Shown in pieces: positions 26,642 to 36,105 of a stretch of 64,000 nucleotides of DNA. A program made the position numbers and the translations under genes. Positions within the stretch are counted from its first letter, which is position 1. Each line of letters starts with the position of its first letter. The notes under the pieces are model-generated. The model did no database searches. It saw nothing but the letters and a program-made list of their open reading frames with translations, and was not told the DNA's origin. Origin of the DNA: Winogradskyella forsetii (GTDB lineage: Bacteria > Bacteroidota > Bacteroidia > Flavobacteriales > Flavobacteriaceae); NCBI RefSeq assembly GCF_013394595.1, contig NZ_CP053348.1:1948001-2012000 (forward strand). Direction: 5' to 3'.

Positions 26642-27505
26642 GTGACCTTTAAAATTAAGCATTTACCTAAATTATTAGTCGCCTCGGCTAAATCATGGTT
26701 TAATGGCCAACCTTTTCAACGCAGTGCTATTGTGGCGTATTATGCCATTTTATCGTTGCCTGCACTCATTATCATTATCTTAAAGGTAGTGGGTAGTGTT
26801 TGGGGTGAGGACATTGTACAAGGGGAGTTGTTGGCCGAAATTTCTAATGCTATTGGTCCAGATGCGGCTGATGCCATCAGGAATATGATTGAAAATCAAA
26901 GTGGTGAACAGACTTCAGTATTTGCTACCATTATAGGTATTGGTACCTTATTGTATGGGTCCACAGGTGTGTTTTTTCAATTGCAATCCGCATTGGATGA
27001 TATTTGGAATATGGAGCCGCCTTATAAAAATGATCTTGTGGCTACCTTAATGAGTCGTGTAAAAAGCTTTGGGTTTATATTAATTCTTGGTTTTTTATTG
27101 TTGACCAGTTTTGTATTGACCTCATTGCTTAGCACATTTAGTAAACAATTGAATCGTTTTTTACCCGATGATCTGTTCGATTATATATTTGTGGTGGATT
27201 TTTTAGTCTCTATAACGTTTATCTATGTGCTGTTTGCTACGATGTTTAAATTTTTGCCTTCTGCTAAAATAACATGGAAATCGGTACGGATTGGTGCAGC
27301 GTTGACGACCATTATGTTCTTGATTGGAAAATATTTGTTGGCTTGGTATTTCAATACTATGGAACCTGGCTCGACTTATGGTGCGGCAGGTTCTATTATA
27401 TTGATTATGCTTTGGGTATCTTATTCGAGTTTGATTTTATTGTTTGGGGCGCATTTTACTAAGAAATATGCTGATAAGTATGTGGAGAATGATTTGATTT
27501 CTTAA
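26642..27505 (+). CDS. YihY/BrkB-family membrane protein
   Basis: 287 residues with about six hydrophobic helices and the family's PFQRSAIVAYYAILSLPALIIIILKVVG start and LYGSTGVFFQLQSALDDIWNMEP segment. The biochemical role is unsettled; older RNase BN annotations of this family are mistaken. GTG at 26642 is the start, because TGA and TAA stand immediately upstream in this frame and no other start fits. It follows the OYE gene by 36 bp and is probably the last gene of that operon. Confidence 0.87.
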   Translation: MTFKIKHLPKLLVASAKSWFNGQPFQRSAIVAYYAILSLPALIIIILKVVGSVWGEDIVQGELLAEISNAIGPDAADAIRNMIENQSGEQTSVFATIIGIGTLLYGSTGVFFQLQSALDDIWNMEPPYKNDLVATLMSRVKSFGFILILGFLLLTSFVLTSLLSTFSKQLNRFLPDDLFDYIFVVDFLVSITFIYVLFATMFKFLPSAKITWKSVRIGAALTTIMFLIGKYLLAWYFNTMEPGSTYGAAGSIILIMLWVSYSSLILLFGAHFTKKYADKYVENDLIS

Positions 27506-28128
<623 letters not shown>

Positions 28129-28353
28129 TTATAGGACATTATGGAACAATTAGTGTAATAGCGCTTTTGGGCGATATTTGACATACTATTCATATTTAAT
28201 TATCCTGAGGATGATTAAATATGAATACAATAAAGACCTATAAATAATAAAGCTACAGCAATCAATACTTTATCATAAAATAACGTCAATGATTATGTAC
28301 AAGCTAATTGTGGATTGAAATACTAAAAGTAAACTTCATCCTGAATAGAATTC
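28129..28353 (+). repeat. 225-bp tandem repeat, copy 2
   Basis: Starts exactly 225 bp after copy 1 and has the same hairpin at 28187-28227, base for base. Blocks A and B are nearly identical to copy 1, but the ~45-bp middle differs. The next TTATAGGACA starts another 225 bp on (28354), so a third unit began or was truncated. The remaining gap to hipA (28354-28434) holds nothing else. Confidence 0.75.
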
Positions 28354-28434
28354 TTATAGGACATATATTCTAATATAAATTTGGTATATCAAAACAGTAT
28401 GTACAATAGTATTTTGAGAATTTAATTTGAGAAT

Positions 28435-29712
28435 TTAAATGCTATTAGAATAATCGGTAAAATCGTCCTTTATTGATAAGTATACCCTTTCAGGAATATT
28501 CAATTCTTCCGCAATATTTTCCCACTCATAGATAACTTTACAAACTTCGAGTATTATTTTTTTAGGACTTTTTACGGAATACTTTTCAGCAATGGTTAGC
28601 AAATCTGATACTTTAATTTGAGTATTCTTACTATTTAAACTTAGCATATGTGGCGCATTTGGCCATTTCCTCAGTGCGTTTAGAGAATAGTTAATATCAT
28701 ATGAAGGTGAAATTCTCCAGCGATCATTTTCTTTTTCATAAAGAAAAGAATGATTTTTAAGATGATCATCCACATTATTGAATACATAATTAAATACCAT
28801 TCTTCTAAATAATGCATCGATGTCTCCTGATGGTAGATTTAAGTTATTTGCAATTGCAAATACATTTTCATAAGTAGAAACTGAAGGATCTCGAAAATTA
28901 TAACCACTGATACCTGTAGCGGTCAAAACATGTATTTTTTCTCCATTTATGCGATCGTACCTTGTGGTCGCGAAATGTTTGTTATCTATCATTTTACAAT
29001 GCATCATATCCAAACCAGCTAATAAAGCGAGCTTATAATACCCAAACTCAACCAATTCTCTTGAATACCCATCATCAGTATCCATATTCAGTTTGACTAA
29101 ATAATGATTATAATCATTGCTATATTCCACATCTCCAGGAATCAATTCTTTACTCTTTTTATGCTCAGACACAATAATTTTTGGGCGAGCGCCACCTGGA
29201 GATGATCCAAGTTTAAAGATGTTTAGCAGTGCTAAATCAGATAGCTCTAATTCTTTATGGTTTTTCTTCACATCTATTACTTTTCTTAATATACCAGTAA
29301 TGGCGTCCAAATTTATTTTTCCTGCTTTTGGCAATGACTTTCCGGGAAAATATTCTAATGAACCCATTCCCCTATTTGATAGATATGCCAATTGGAAGAT
29401 TGGAGACAACTTATGCTTATCAATATCTTTTGATTTTATCCATTGGTTAAAGACTTGATTTCCAAAATCGTCTGGAAGTGAATCAGCTATCACTGGAGGT
29501 AATCCTCTAAATTCGTGTGCTTTATAGTTTTTAAATATTTGAGTCTGGGAAACACGTTTAATAATGAACGGAAAAATATTGGTATACTGTTTACGCTGCA
29601 GAAAGACTTCACTATGCTGAAAATAGCTTTCTGCTTTAATAGAATCATAGGCTAAAATGCCTATCTCTTCCCCAAAAATTCTGACTTTTATCTTATCTAA
29701 TCTATTATTCAT
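28435..29712 (-). CDS. hipA: HipA-family Ser/Thr kinase toxin
   Basis: 425-residue kinase of the HipA family; characterised members phosphorylate aminoacyl-tRNA synthetases and cause growth arrest. N-terminal HipA domain, then the kinase core: the P-loop-like GSSPGGARPK (about 182-191), catalytic FNNVDDHLKNHSF with D and N, and the metal-binding SPSYDIN (DFG-like). Length is normal. The start overlaps the end of the HTH antitoxin gene by 8 bp, the usual hipBA coupling. It lies inside the accessory island. Its activity and target cannot be told from sequence. Confidence 0.9.
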   Translation of the reverse strand: MNNRLDKIKVRIFGEEIGILAYDSIKAESYFQHSEVFLQRKQYTNIFPFIIKRVSQTQIFKNYKAHEFRGLPPVIADSLPDDFGNQVFNQWIKSKDIDKHKLSPIFQLAYLSNRGMGSLEYFPGKSLPKAGKINLDAITGILRKVIDVKKNHKELELSDLALLNIFKLGSSPGGARPKIIVSEHKKSKELIPGDVEYSNDYNHYLVKLNMDTDDGYSRELVEFGYYKLALLAGLDMMHCKMIDNKHFATTRYDRINGEKIHVLTATGISGYNFRDPSVSTYENVFAIANNLNLPSGDIDALFRRMVFNYVFNNVDDHLKNHSFLYEKENDRWRISPSYDINYSLNALRKWPNAPHMLSLNSKNTQIKVSDLLTIAEKYSVKSPKKIILEVCKVIYEWENIAEELNIPERVYLSIKDDFTDYSNSI

Positions 29713-29989
29713 ATAAGTTTATGTCACTTAAACCATCATCTTCATTGGCTTTTTCTAGCATTAGATTAAAACTTACGTCTAGGTCATGTAATAAATCAAA
29801 GTATTTTAAAATTTTCAAAATATTTAGGGTATTAGAGCCTTTGCCTTTCTCTATATTAATTATCGTCAAACGCGAAACATTAATTCTTTTACCTAACTCT
29901 GCTTGAGTTAAATCTTCTTTGTCTCTATACGATTCTACTAATCGTCCTATTTTATTTATGACTGTTGTAATTGTTATCTGATTATCCAT
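29705..29989 (-). CDS. hipB: HipB-like HTH antitoxin
   Basis: 94 residues with an XRE-type helix-turn-helix (LTQAELGKRINVSRLTIINIEKGKGSNTLNILKIL), the DNA-binding antitoxin fold of HipB. I start at the ATG at 29989; the ORF could open 23 codons earlier, but that would read through the first operator palindrome and add a hydrophobic leader foreign to the family. The C-terminus overlaps hipA by 8 bp. It is preceded by an array of three 18-bp palindromes, which it very probably binds to repress its own operon. Confidence 0.88.
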   Translation of the reverse strand: MDNQITITTVINKIGRLVESYRDKEDLTQAELGKRINVSRLTIINIEKGKGSNTLNILKILKYFDLLHDLDVSFNLMLEKANEDDGLSDINLYE

Positions 29990-29990
29990 A

Positions 29991-30089
29991 TGTATAAATA
30001 TATATACAAATATACTTAAATATACCAAAATAGTATAAATAAATATACATTTAATCAATAATTAAATAAAAAGTATAAGTATATATACA
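29991..30089 (-). promoter_or_regulatory. Operator array of hipBA: three 18-bp palindromes
   Basis: TGTATAAATATATATACA (29991-30008), AGTATAAATAAATATACA (30032-30049) and AGTATAAGTATATATACA (30072-30089) share the form wGTATA-N6-TATACA and begin 41 and 40 bp apart, about four helical turns. A minus-strand -7 box (TATATTTG, 30007-30014) overlaps the edge of the first site, right before the hipB start. This fits cooperative autorepression by HipB. Confidence 0.75.
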
Positions 30090-30134
30090 TTTATTTTGTA
30101 AAATATAAATTTAGTATAATAAAACATACACGGA

Positions 30135-30234
30135 TTCTATATATGCATTTTTGGTTGGCTTTGTTGCTAAGGAATTACATTTGGTATTTAGCTGCTGATT
30201 CTACCTTCCCACTGAGTTGTTGCATTGGATTGTA
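30135..30234 (-). pseudogene. 100-bp fragment duplicated from the NERD gene
   Basis: About 95% identical to 31081-31181 within the neighbouring NERD gene, in the same orientation, with one deleted base. It encodes part of the coiled-coil region (around WEARISKLNTRCNSL) but has no start, stop or extension. It is a decayed partial duplication lying between hipB and the NERD gene. The remaining parts of 30090-30134 and 30235-30315 show no feature. Confidence 0.8.
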
Positions 30235-30315
30235 ATCTGGTTTTGAGATGATTATGGCTTGTAATTTAGTGAAAAAAGTTGTAACCCAAGGTATTGCTCG
30301 TTACATTTATAACGC

Positions 30316-31404
30316 TTATTCTGGTCCATGATTTTTAATGTTGTTTAAACGATGAGCAATATTTGTGACTTCTGAATCCGTATATATAGGCTCAAAATAG
30401 TTGATGAAATCGTTTAACTCATTTAAAGCTTTAACAGTTACAAATTTGAACTCTTCCTTTGGTTTATGATTAATCATCACAATAAGATTTCTTATTTTTA
30501 ATTTTCTATCTCCCCAATGATGTTTGTTCAGAAATCTGCTCTTTGCGGAATTGTTGCTATTTAGAATCACAAAAAGTGCAAAACTTGCCCTCTTTATTTG
30601 ACTCACTGGTGATCTCATATCATACCTTTCAATGGATGCTTTACTCCAGTTCTTTGTTTCTATAATAAAAATACCCGCTCTGCTTACTAAAAGATGATCG
30701 ATTTGAATACTGTAAATACGGTCATTCTCACGTTTATTGTAAATGGGTTCATTGAATTTGACCGAAAAGTCATTGAATAGGACATACGTATCCGGTAATT
30801 TTTTAAGCTCTTTTTCTACTAAACTTTCACCGATTGCTCCTGCGATTAAGTCGTTTAATGAATAAGCGACTTCCTTCATATGTTCAAGTTCGTTAAGTTT
30901 TTTGGTATAGCGATTTGAAATGGTTGCTTGTCTATTTGGCATTTTTGCCTTTATCTCATTTATTTTTGTTTTAAGAATACTTCCTTTTTTATGAGTCTGC
31001 CAACTAACGAGTCTATTGAAATTTTTCTCTAATAGAAACTTTATTAATTTAAAGAACTGCAATTGATACCAGATCGCAGTTTCTATATATGCATTTTTGG
31101 TTGGCTTTGTTGCTAAGGAATTACATCTGGTATTTAGTTTGCTGATTCTAGCTTCCCACTTAGTTGTTGCATTGGATTGTATGGTGTCATATTCTTTTTG
31201 CAATGTATGCTGCTCAGCTAATAAGTCATCTATTTCGAGATCAACGTCATTTTGGATTTTAAAGAGCGCTTCCTCTATTTCGTTGTTATAATTATTAATG
31301 AATGTTTTGATCTCACCAATAGAATTAAATCTAGTGATGCCTTTTTCATCTAAGGTTTCTCTAATCCTTACTAAAGATTCTATTTGGCCAAGGACAATTG
31401 TCAT
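30316..31404 (-). CDS. NERD-domain nuclease-related protein
   Basis: 362 residues. The first ~180 are charged and helical with coiled-coil character. A NERD domain follows, with the PD-(D/E)xK-like set visible as IGESLVEKEL (E193), IDHLLV (D236) and IIETKNW (E249, K251). NERD proteins are predicted nucleases often found with helicases in defence or DNA processing. It starts 23 bp after the UvrD-like gene on the same strand, and the OLD nuclease gene lies upstream of that, so it reads as the third gene of one operon. It carries the source of the duplicated fragment found at 30135-30234. Confidence 0.85.
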   Translation of the reverse strand: MTIVLGQIESLVRIRETLDEKGITRFNSIGEIKTFINNYNNEIEEALFKIQNDVDLEIDDLLAEQHTLQKEYDTIQSNATTKWEARISKLNTRCNSLATKPTKNAYIETAIWYQLQFFKLIKFLLEKNFNRLVSWQTHKKGSILKTKINEIKAKMPNRQATISNRYTKKLNELEHMKEVAYSLNDLIAGAIGESLVEKELKKLPDTYVLFNDFSVKFNEPIYNKRENDRIYSIQIDHLLVSRAGIFIIETKNWSKASIERYDMRSPVSQIKRASFALFVILNSNNSAKSRFLNKHHWGDRKLKIRNLIVMINHKPKEEFKFVTVKALNELNDFINYFEPIYTDSEVTNIAHRLNNIKNHGPE

Positions 31405-31427
31405 GAATAAAACTTATAATTATATCT

Positions 31428-33329
31428 CTAAACCTTTATTACATTAGCTTCTCCGAACCATTCTTTAGCTTTAGCAATAACATTATTAGAGGGAGAATTG
31501 AAATAGATAGCTAGTTTTTCTTTAGATCTTGTACAACAAACATAGAATAGTTTTTGAGTTCTTTCTAGAACAGATTCAGTACCTGCAACTAAGAAGAGGT
31601 TTTTAAAATTATAATTATTCCATCCTCCATTATCTAGAATTACTAATACATTATCAAATTCAGCACCTTTAGTTTTATGTTGAGTTGAAAAAGGTGTAAA
31701 ACCTTCTAAGTAATTATATAATTTTTGGAATTCTTTATATTTTACATTCTTAACTCTATTAAATATATATTCTTTATTAGTTTTAAAACCCTCCAATTTA
31801 TCATCAATTAGACAAATACCATTTTCATTTGCTTCTATAATTACATGTTCAATAGTTTTTTCACCAACATCAATCAATGATTCTATACTCGCTTTTAAAA
31901 CTCTTTTGTCTTCTATATTTCGTATGTTAAACCTATAATCTGTTGCCCTTAAAAATTCATTGTAACGTTTGTTAGAATAAAGAAAAATGTTAGTCTCTAT
32001 TTTAAATAAATGCCTAATTAGAGCATCTCTTTTTGAACCTTTTTTGTTTTCATCATCTTCACTTTGTTTTTTATCATCAAGTAATTGGTCTTTATCCACA
32101 TATATCTTTGAAAGAACATTCCAATTTTGATTCCTAGCGAAATCATATAATTCTGGGTTATCATCGATAAATTGTTGCATAGTATTCGTTGGGTTTACAC
32201 CTACTAAAAAGTCTAAGACTTCCCCAAAAGTCATTTCAGAGAAATCTTCATCAATTCCGTTATCTTTTATGTATTTGCGAACTCGATTTTTATATTTCAA
32301 CACACCATCACTATTATAAATATTCATGAGGTTTCTAATTCCAGCTTTATCAGCAATTAAATTGTGAGTTAAATTAAGCTCTTTTGTGTTTTTTGAATCA
32401 CTAAAATCCCAACCGAGATATTCTTTTATTTCTTGAATGTTGTTAATGTCAGAGTACAAAAATTGAATATTTCCAGTCTTTAAGACACCTCCTTCATCCA
32501 TATTAGGAGCATTTTCATCATCTGATTCAGTTTGTACCAAACCATCTGTTCTAAGTCTATTGGCCAAATCGATAACTAATTTTGGATTTCTCCTATTTTG
32601 TTGCTTCTTTACTTCTCGAACTTCGTCATTTTCTTCGCCTTTATAAGCATCTAAATTGCCAACAGTATTATCATAAATACATTGCATAGCATCTCCAAAA
32701 AAGCCAATAATATTTTTTTTATCACTTAGTTTAAAATGCTCTAAAAAAATCTCTATTACTAATTTGCTAGTATCTTGATATTCATCTACAAAAATGAACT
32801 TAAATCTATCTTTAAGTATATCACTTAGTTTAGGATATGTTAGAAATAAGTGATTTGCTAATATTAACAATTCATCGTGAGAGATTATACCATCTTGTAG
32901 ACGCAAATACTCTTTATATTGAATTCCTTTTTCTAATTCATCGAAAAAATCGTTTGGTACTAGGTCAACAGTTGAAATTTTAATTCTAGTAATTAATTCG
33001 TCATTTGCCAACGAAACAAGGCTTTGTTTTAACTCTTTCTGAAAGTGTTTAATATTATCCCACAAGAAGTCATGTATTGTAGTTACGTTTAAATTTTTAT
33101 GATTTACTCTTTCTTCAATTTCTTTAACTGCTGCATTAGTATATGTCATACAAGCAACCTTTGAAGTAGGGTAATCCTCGATACATTTTTTAATAACTTG
33201 TACTAGAGTATATGTTTTTCCACTACCTGCTCCACCACTTAACAAGAAATTATTACCACTGTTAATATGGTATATTATTTGTTCAAATTCGTCTAGTTCT
33301 TCCATATCACTTCCTACTATTTCAGCCAT
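31428..33329 (-). CDS. UvrD/Rep-like SF1A helicase (GajB-like)
   Basis: 633 residues from the ATG at 33329. Motifs: SGGAGSGKT (31-39, Walker A), MTYTNAAV (Ia), FVDEYQDT (about 180-187, Walker B), FGDAMQCIYD (III), STQHKTKGAEFDNVLV (V) and YVCCTRSKEKL (VI). It belongs to the UvrD/PcrA class that accompanies class 2 OLD nucleases; in the Gabija defence system the helicase GajB is encoded next to GajA. Its start overlaps the end of the OLD gene by 13 bp, so the two are translationally coupled. An alternative upstream start (33365) is unlikely. Gabija membership is inference from arrangement. Confidence 0.9.
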   Translation of the reverse strand: MAEIVGSDMEELDEFEQIIYHINSGNNFLLSGGAGSGKTYTLVQVIKKCIEDYPTSKVACMTYTNAAVKEIEERVNHKNLNVTTIHDFLWDNIKHFQKELKQSLVSLANDELITRIKISTVDLVPNDFFDELEKGIQYKEYLRLQDGIISHDELLILANHLFLTYPKLSDILKDRFKFIFVDEYQDTSKLVIEIFLEHFKLSDKKNIIGFFGDAMQCIYDNTVGNLDAYKGEENDEVREVKKQQNRRNPKLVIDLANRLRTDGLVQTESDDENAPNMDEGGVLKTGNIQFLYSDINNIQEIKEYLGWDFSDSKNTKELNLTHNLIADKAGIRNLMNIYNSDGVLKYKNRVRKYIKDNGIDEDFSEMTFGEVLDFLVGVNPTNTMQQFIDDNPELYDFARNQNWNVLSKIYVDKDQLLDDKKQSEDDENKKGSKRDALIRHLFKIETNIFLYSNKRYNEFLRATDYRFNIRNIEDKRVLKASIESLIDVGEKTIEHVIIEANENGICLIDDKLEGFKTNKEYIFNRVKNVKYKEFQKLYNYLEGFTPFSTQHKTKGAEFDNVLVILDNGGWNNYNFKNLFLVAGTESVLERTQKLFYVCCTRSKEKLAIYFNSPSNNVIAKAKEWFGEANVIKV

Positions 33330-35398
33330 AATAATCCTTCTTTGATATATAAAGGAATTTCCCAATTGGTATATTCTTCATTTGTATGGAATAATATATC
33401 TAGTGCGAAGTGTGTTTTTTTTCTAACACATTTTTCGGCTAATTTATACGAATCATTGGCAGCAACATCAAAAAGATCTCTATTCTTTAATCCTCTAAAA
33501 TCGTCTTTTTTATCATTGATAAATTCTCTGTTAATTTGAATAAATGCATCTTCAAAACTTCGAGCAGTTGTACCACTTTCTTCGGTTTGATATACAACAC
33601 AAAGGTTACCGTTATCATCAGCTTGCCAAACGCCTTCATTTTTGACGATTTTTTTATTTTCAATTGTAAAGGCTTTCAACTCATTTAGAGTGGCGTTATT
33701 AAAAAACAACCTTAGAGCATCGTTAGAATAGTTCGTCCCATCAGCAACTCTACATTTTTTTGAATCATCTCCTACTGCATCCAAATCTGTTATTATTAAA
33801 GATTTAATTCCAACAAACTCAATGAATTTTTCAAAAATTTGTGAATATGCTCCAACCTCAATTATAGATATATTTTGAGAACACAAGGGCAGTTTTGTGT
33901 CTTTTTCAGCCAAAGCATCATAACGCCTTTTCTCTTCTTTATCTAATTTCTTCATTAAAGTTGGTATCAAAATTCTTTCAGTATCTCCTTCAATTAAAAT
34001 AGCTTTGTCAGCAAAGAATATTTCGGCTCTACTAATAGTCAAATACTGTTTTAAAAACTGATATTGAGTTAAATCATCTTCATACTGTTTTTTAAGATCA
34101 AGAAGGTTTTTCGCATTTACAGTGTTTTCACCTTCTTTTTTAAGATACTTTACATCATCAAAATTGCTTTCAGAAACTATGTGTGAGGAGTGAGTTGTTA
34201 TTACTGTTTGCAATTTCCTATTATCACCATCTTCTCGAACAATTCCTTGGTCAAGTAAAGACTTAATGTTTTTAATAAAAACATATTGCATTTGAGGATG
34301 TGTATGCGCTTCAGGTTCTTCTATAAATAACAAATTTATGTCAGCAGGCTTTTCATCTTTACTTTTTTTAAATTCTTGTATTAATATTTCTATCTGAAAT
34401 ATCATACTTATCAAGTTCATATACCCTAGACCATTGTTATATTCAGGTAAAGTCGTATCATTATGTTTGTACATAACTGTTGTGTTTCCTGATAGCAATT
34501 CTCTGTGCTGTAATGAAGATTCAATTTTAATTGTAGAATCATCGCTCTTTATTCCTCCAAATAATCGGACTTTTTCAACAACATCTTCAAATAGAGATTC
34601 ATAAATTCCAGATAAAGTATAATCTGTTGATATTAATTCTTCTTTAAATTGCTCTATTTTTTCATTTTGTTCATCTGTTTTCTCAGTTTCATTATATATC
34701 TCTGATGTTTGACCTGATAGAGTTTTATCATTTTCTTTGTTCGTGACACTTCTTTTAGCACTTATATATTTAAAGCTTATAATATCTTTGGTAGATATTT
34801 TTTCTAAATCTAAATCAATGAAATTATCCTCATTTTCAATTTCATCAATTTTATTATACTCTATAGATTTTCGACTAGATTTAAAGAATTTCCCTTGGTA
34901 CAATTTCAAAAAATAAAATATATCTCTCTGTCTATAGTTTTCATCTTCAACTAATTTCGCAGCCTCCTTTGCTTGAAATTCAACATACTTTTGTTTAATT
35001 CTATCCAATGCATCATATGTTAAATGATATTCATAACCTATAACAATAAACTTGTTTTCAGGATCTAAGTCCATCATGACTCTACTAAGGTTAGCTAGGT
35101 TATCATGTTCATTATACTCTATAAATAGCTTAAGTTTAATGCCTACAGGTGCATATTCTTCTTCGAGTGGTATATCTTCTTCAATTAATGCTTTTAAGTC
35201 ATTTTTGAAATCGATATTGAAATCATCAAATGAAAATCTACTTTTATCTGAACCATTCAAAAAACTGTTTATTACTGCCAATAGTGAAGTCTTTCCTGTA
35301 TTGTTTTTGCCAATTACTAAAGACATTATTTCTTCTAAATCAATTGAGAATTGTTTTAAAAGTCTATAGTTTTCAATTTTAATCTTCTTTATTTTCAT
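33317..35398 (-). CDS. OLD-family ATPase with TOPRIM nuclease (GajA-like)
   Basis: 693 residues. N-terminal SMC-like ATPase with Walker A GKNNTGKTS (30-38), Walker B INLLFIEEPEAHTHP (354-368) and the TTHSSHI motif (401-407). C-terminal TOPRIM with Glu470 in LIEGDTE and D538-x-D540 in TDLDAVG, the two acidic sites needed for cleavage. This is the class 2 OLD arrangement, which in Gabija (GajA) makes an ATP- and nucleotide-sensing nicking endonuclease. A UvrD-like helicase overlaps its 3' end. A perfect-arm 20-bp palindrome stands 20 bp upstream of the ATG. It could also be an orphan OLD system; Gabija is the best fit. Confidence 0.9.
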   Translation of the reverse strand: MKIKKIKIENYRLLKQFSIDLEEIMSLVIGKNNTGKTSLLAVINSFLNGSDKSRFSFDDFNIDFKNDLKALIEEDIPLEEEYAPVGIKLKLFIEYNEHDNLANLSRVMMDLDPENKFIVIGYEYHLTYDALDRIKQKYVEFQAKEAAKLVEDENYRQRDIFYFLKLYQGKFFKSSRKSIEYNKIDEIENEDNFIDLDLEKISTKDIISFKYISAKRSVTNKENDKTLSGQTSEIYNETEKTDEQNEKIEQFKEELISTDYTLSGIYESLFEDVVEKVRLFGGIKSDDSTIKIESSLQHRELLSGNTTVMYKHNDTTLPEYNNGLGYMNLISMIFQIEILIQEFKKSKDEKPADINLLFIEEPEAHTHPQMQYVFIKNIKSLLDQGIVREDGDNRKLQTVITTHSSHIVSESNFDDVKYLKKEGENTVNAKNLLDLKKQYEDDLTQYQFLKQYLTISRAEIFFADKAILIEGDTERILIPTLMKKLDKEEKRRYDALAEKDTKLPLCSQNISIIEVGAYSQIFEKFIEFVGIKSLIITDLDAVGDDSKKCRVADGTNYSNDALRLFFNNATLNELKAFTIENKKIVKNEGVWQADDNGNLCVVYQTEESGTTARSFEDAFIQINREFINDKKDDFRGLKNRDLFDVAANDSYKLAEKCVRKKTHFALDILFHTNEEYTNWEIPLYIKEGLLWLK

Positions 35399-35417
35399 AT
35401 ATATAAAATTGCACTTC

Positions 35418-35437
35418 GTAATTATAGTTATAATTAC
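35418..35437 (-). promoter_or_regulatory. 20-bp palindrome upstream of the GajA-like gene
   Basis: GTAATTATAGTTATAATTAC: 9-bp arms, 2-bp centre, 20 bp before the ATG. It would overlap a promoter at this distance and is a candidate repressor site. No regulator gene is adjacent apart from HipB. Confidence 0.5.
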
Positions 35438-35845
35438 AAAGCAAAATTGCTCTTGAATTTACTTCAAGAAATATGCTCGTATTAATATTAATTAAGGGAG
35501 AGTTTAAATATATAAAAAATGTAAGAATTAATTTGAGGGAAAACCGTAAACATTTGAATACTAATTTATTTAAAACCATTCCACACACATTTTCGCCACT
35601 CCTCTGCCCTTTCTTAAAAAGAGTGTTCCATTAACTGAGTAAAGAAAATTATAGATTAAATTTTTCTACAATAAGATTACTAACATGCGCTTTTAACTCA
35701 AATCGAAGAATGAGATTCGACGAAGCTTGCGAAGTCAAATATCTCATTCAAGATTCATGAACTCATTAACTTAAAATAAAAACCTTGTGAATAAAGCCCA
35801 TGTTTATGCTTCGGCTGCGCTCAGCACAGGCTGCACGCAAGTACA

Positions 35846-35974
35846 ATATAGGACAATTCACAACAATTAACGTAATAGCGCTTTTTAGCGGTATTTGACA
35901 TCATCTGAGTTCTATGACAGTTACGCTGTTATATAACGTTATAGATTATGTACAAGCTAATTGTGGGTTTGAAA
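35846..35974 (+). repeat. Third, diverged copy of the structured repeat
   Basis: Starts TATAGGACAATTC, has block A (ACAATTAACGTAATAGCGC...TATTTGACAT) and block B (TATAACGTTATAGATTATGT...GCTAATTGTGGG), the same ends and the same strand as the copies at 27904-28353. Its middle is shorter and carries a different small hairpin (TGACAG/CTGTTA). With the left copies it brackets hipBA and the GajAB-NERD operon. Confidence 0.75.
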
Positions 35975-36020
35975 AAGACTAATGTCATTATTTGCCTTCG
36001 CGCCAGCTGGCCCATTCACT

Positions 36021-36045
36021 AAATTAGTCCACAGGACTAATTTTT
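36021..36045. terminator. Hairpin between the island and the Omp85-type gene
   Basis: AAATTAGTCC (36021-36030) pairs with GGACTAATTT (36034-36043), followed by T residues on plus; on minus it lies about 60 bp beyond the stop of the barrel gene and could terminate it. Confidence 0.5.
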
Positions 36046-36105
36046 AACGCTCTGTCCTGTATCCAATTAAAAGCATCTACAGGATACTTTCATTAAAGAA
36101 AAAAA

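Larger units (their letters stand above)
35399..36105. other. 707-bp intergenic region, right border of the island
   Basis: No supportable gene. It contains the 20-bp palindrome near the left end, a GATTCGACGAAGCTTGCGAAGTC-type hairpin repeat (about 35705-35760), a GC-richer CTTCGGCTGCGCTCAGCACAGG repeat (about 35808-35835), the third copy of the structured repeat and a terminator-like hairpin. It looks like the junction between the accessory island and core genome. Confidence 0.55.

Noticed and set aside
29991-30089. Miniature CRISPR array
   Set aside because: The three 18-bp words are palindromic, AT-only apart from a few bases, only three in number, and there are no cas genes. They fit operators of hipBA.
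33317-35398. Retron-type or Zorya-type system around the OLD ATPase
   Set aside because: No reverse transcriptase, ncRNA or membrane motor genes are next to it. The OLD plus UvrD pair points to a Gabija-like system.
35379-35588. Possible 69-residue minus-strand gene at the start of the GajA-like gene
   Set aside because: It overlaps the true N-terminus in another frame, reads through the palindrome and shows no protein-like composition.
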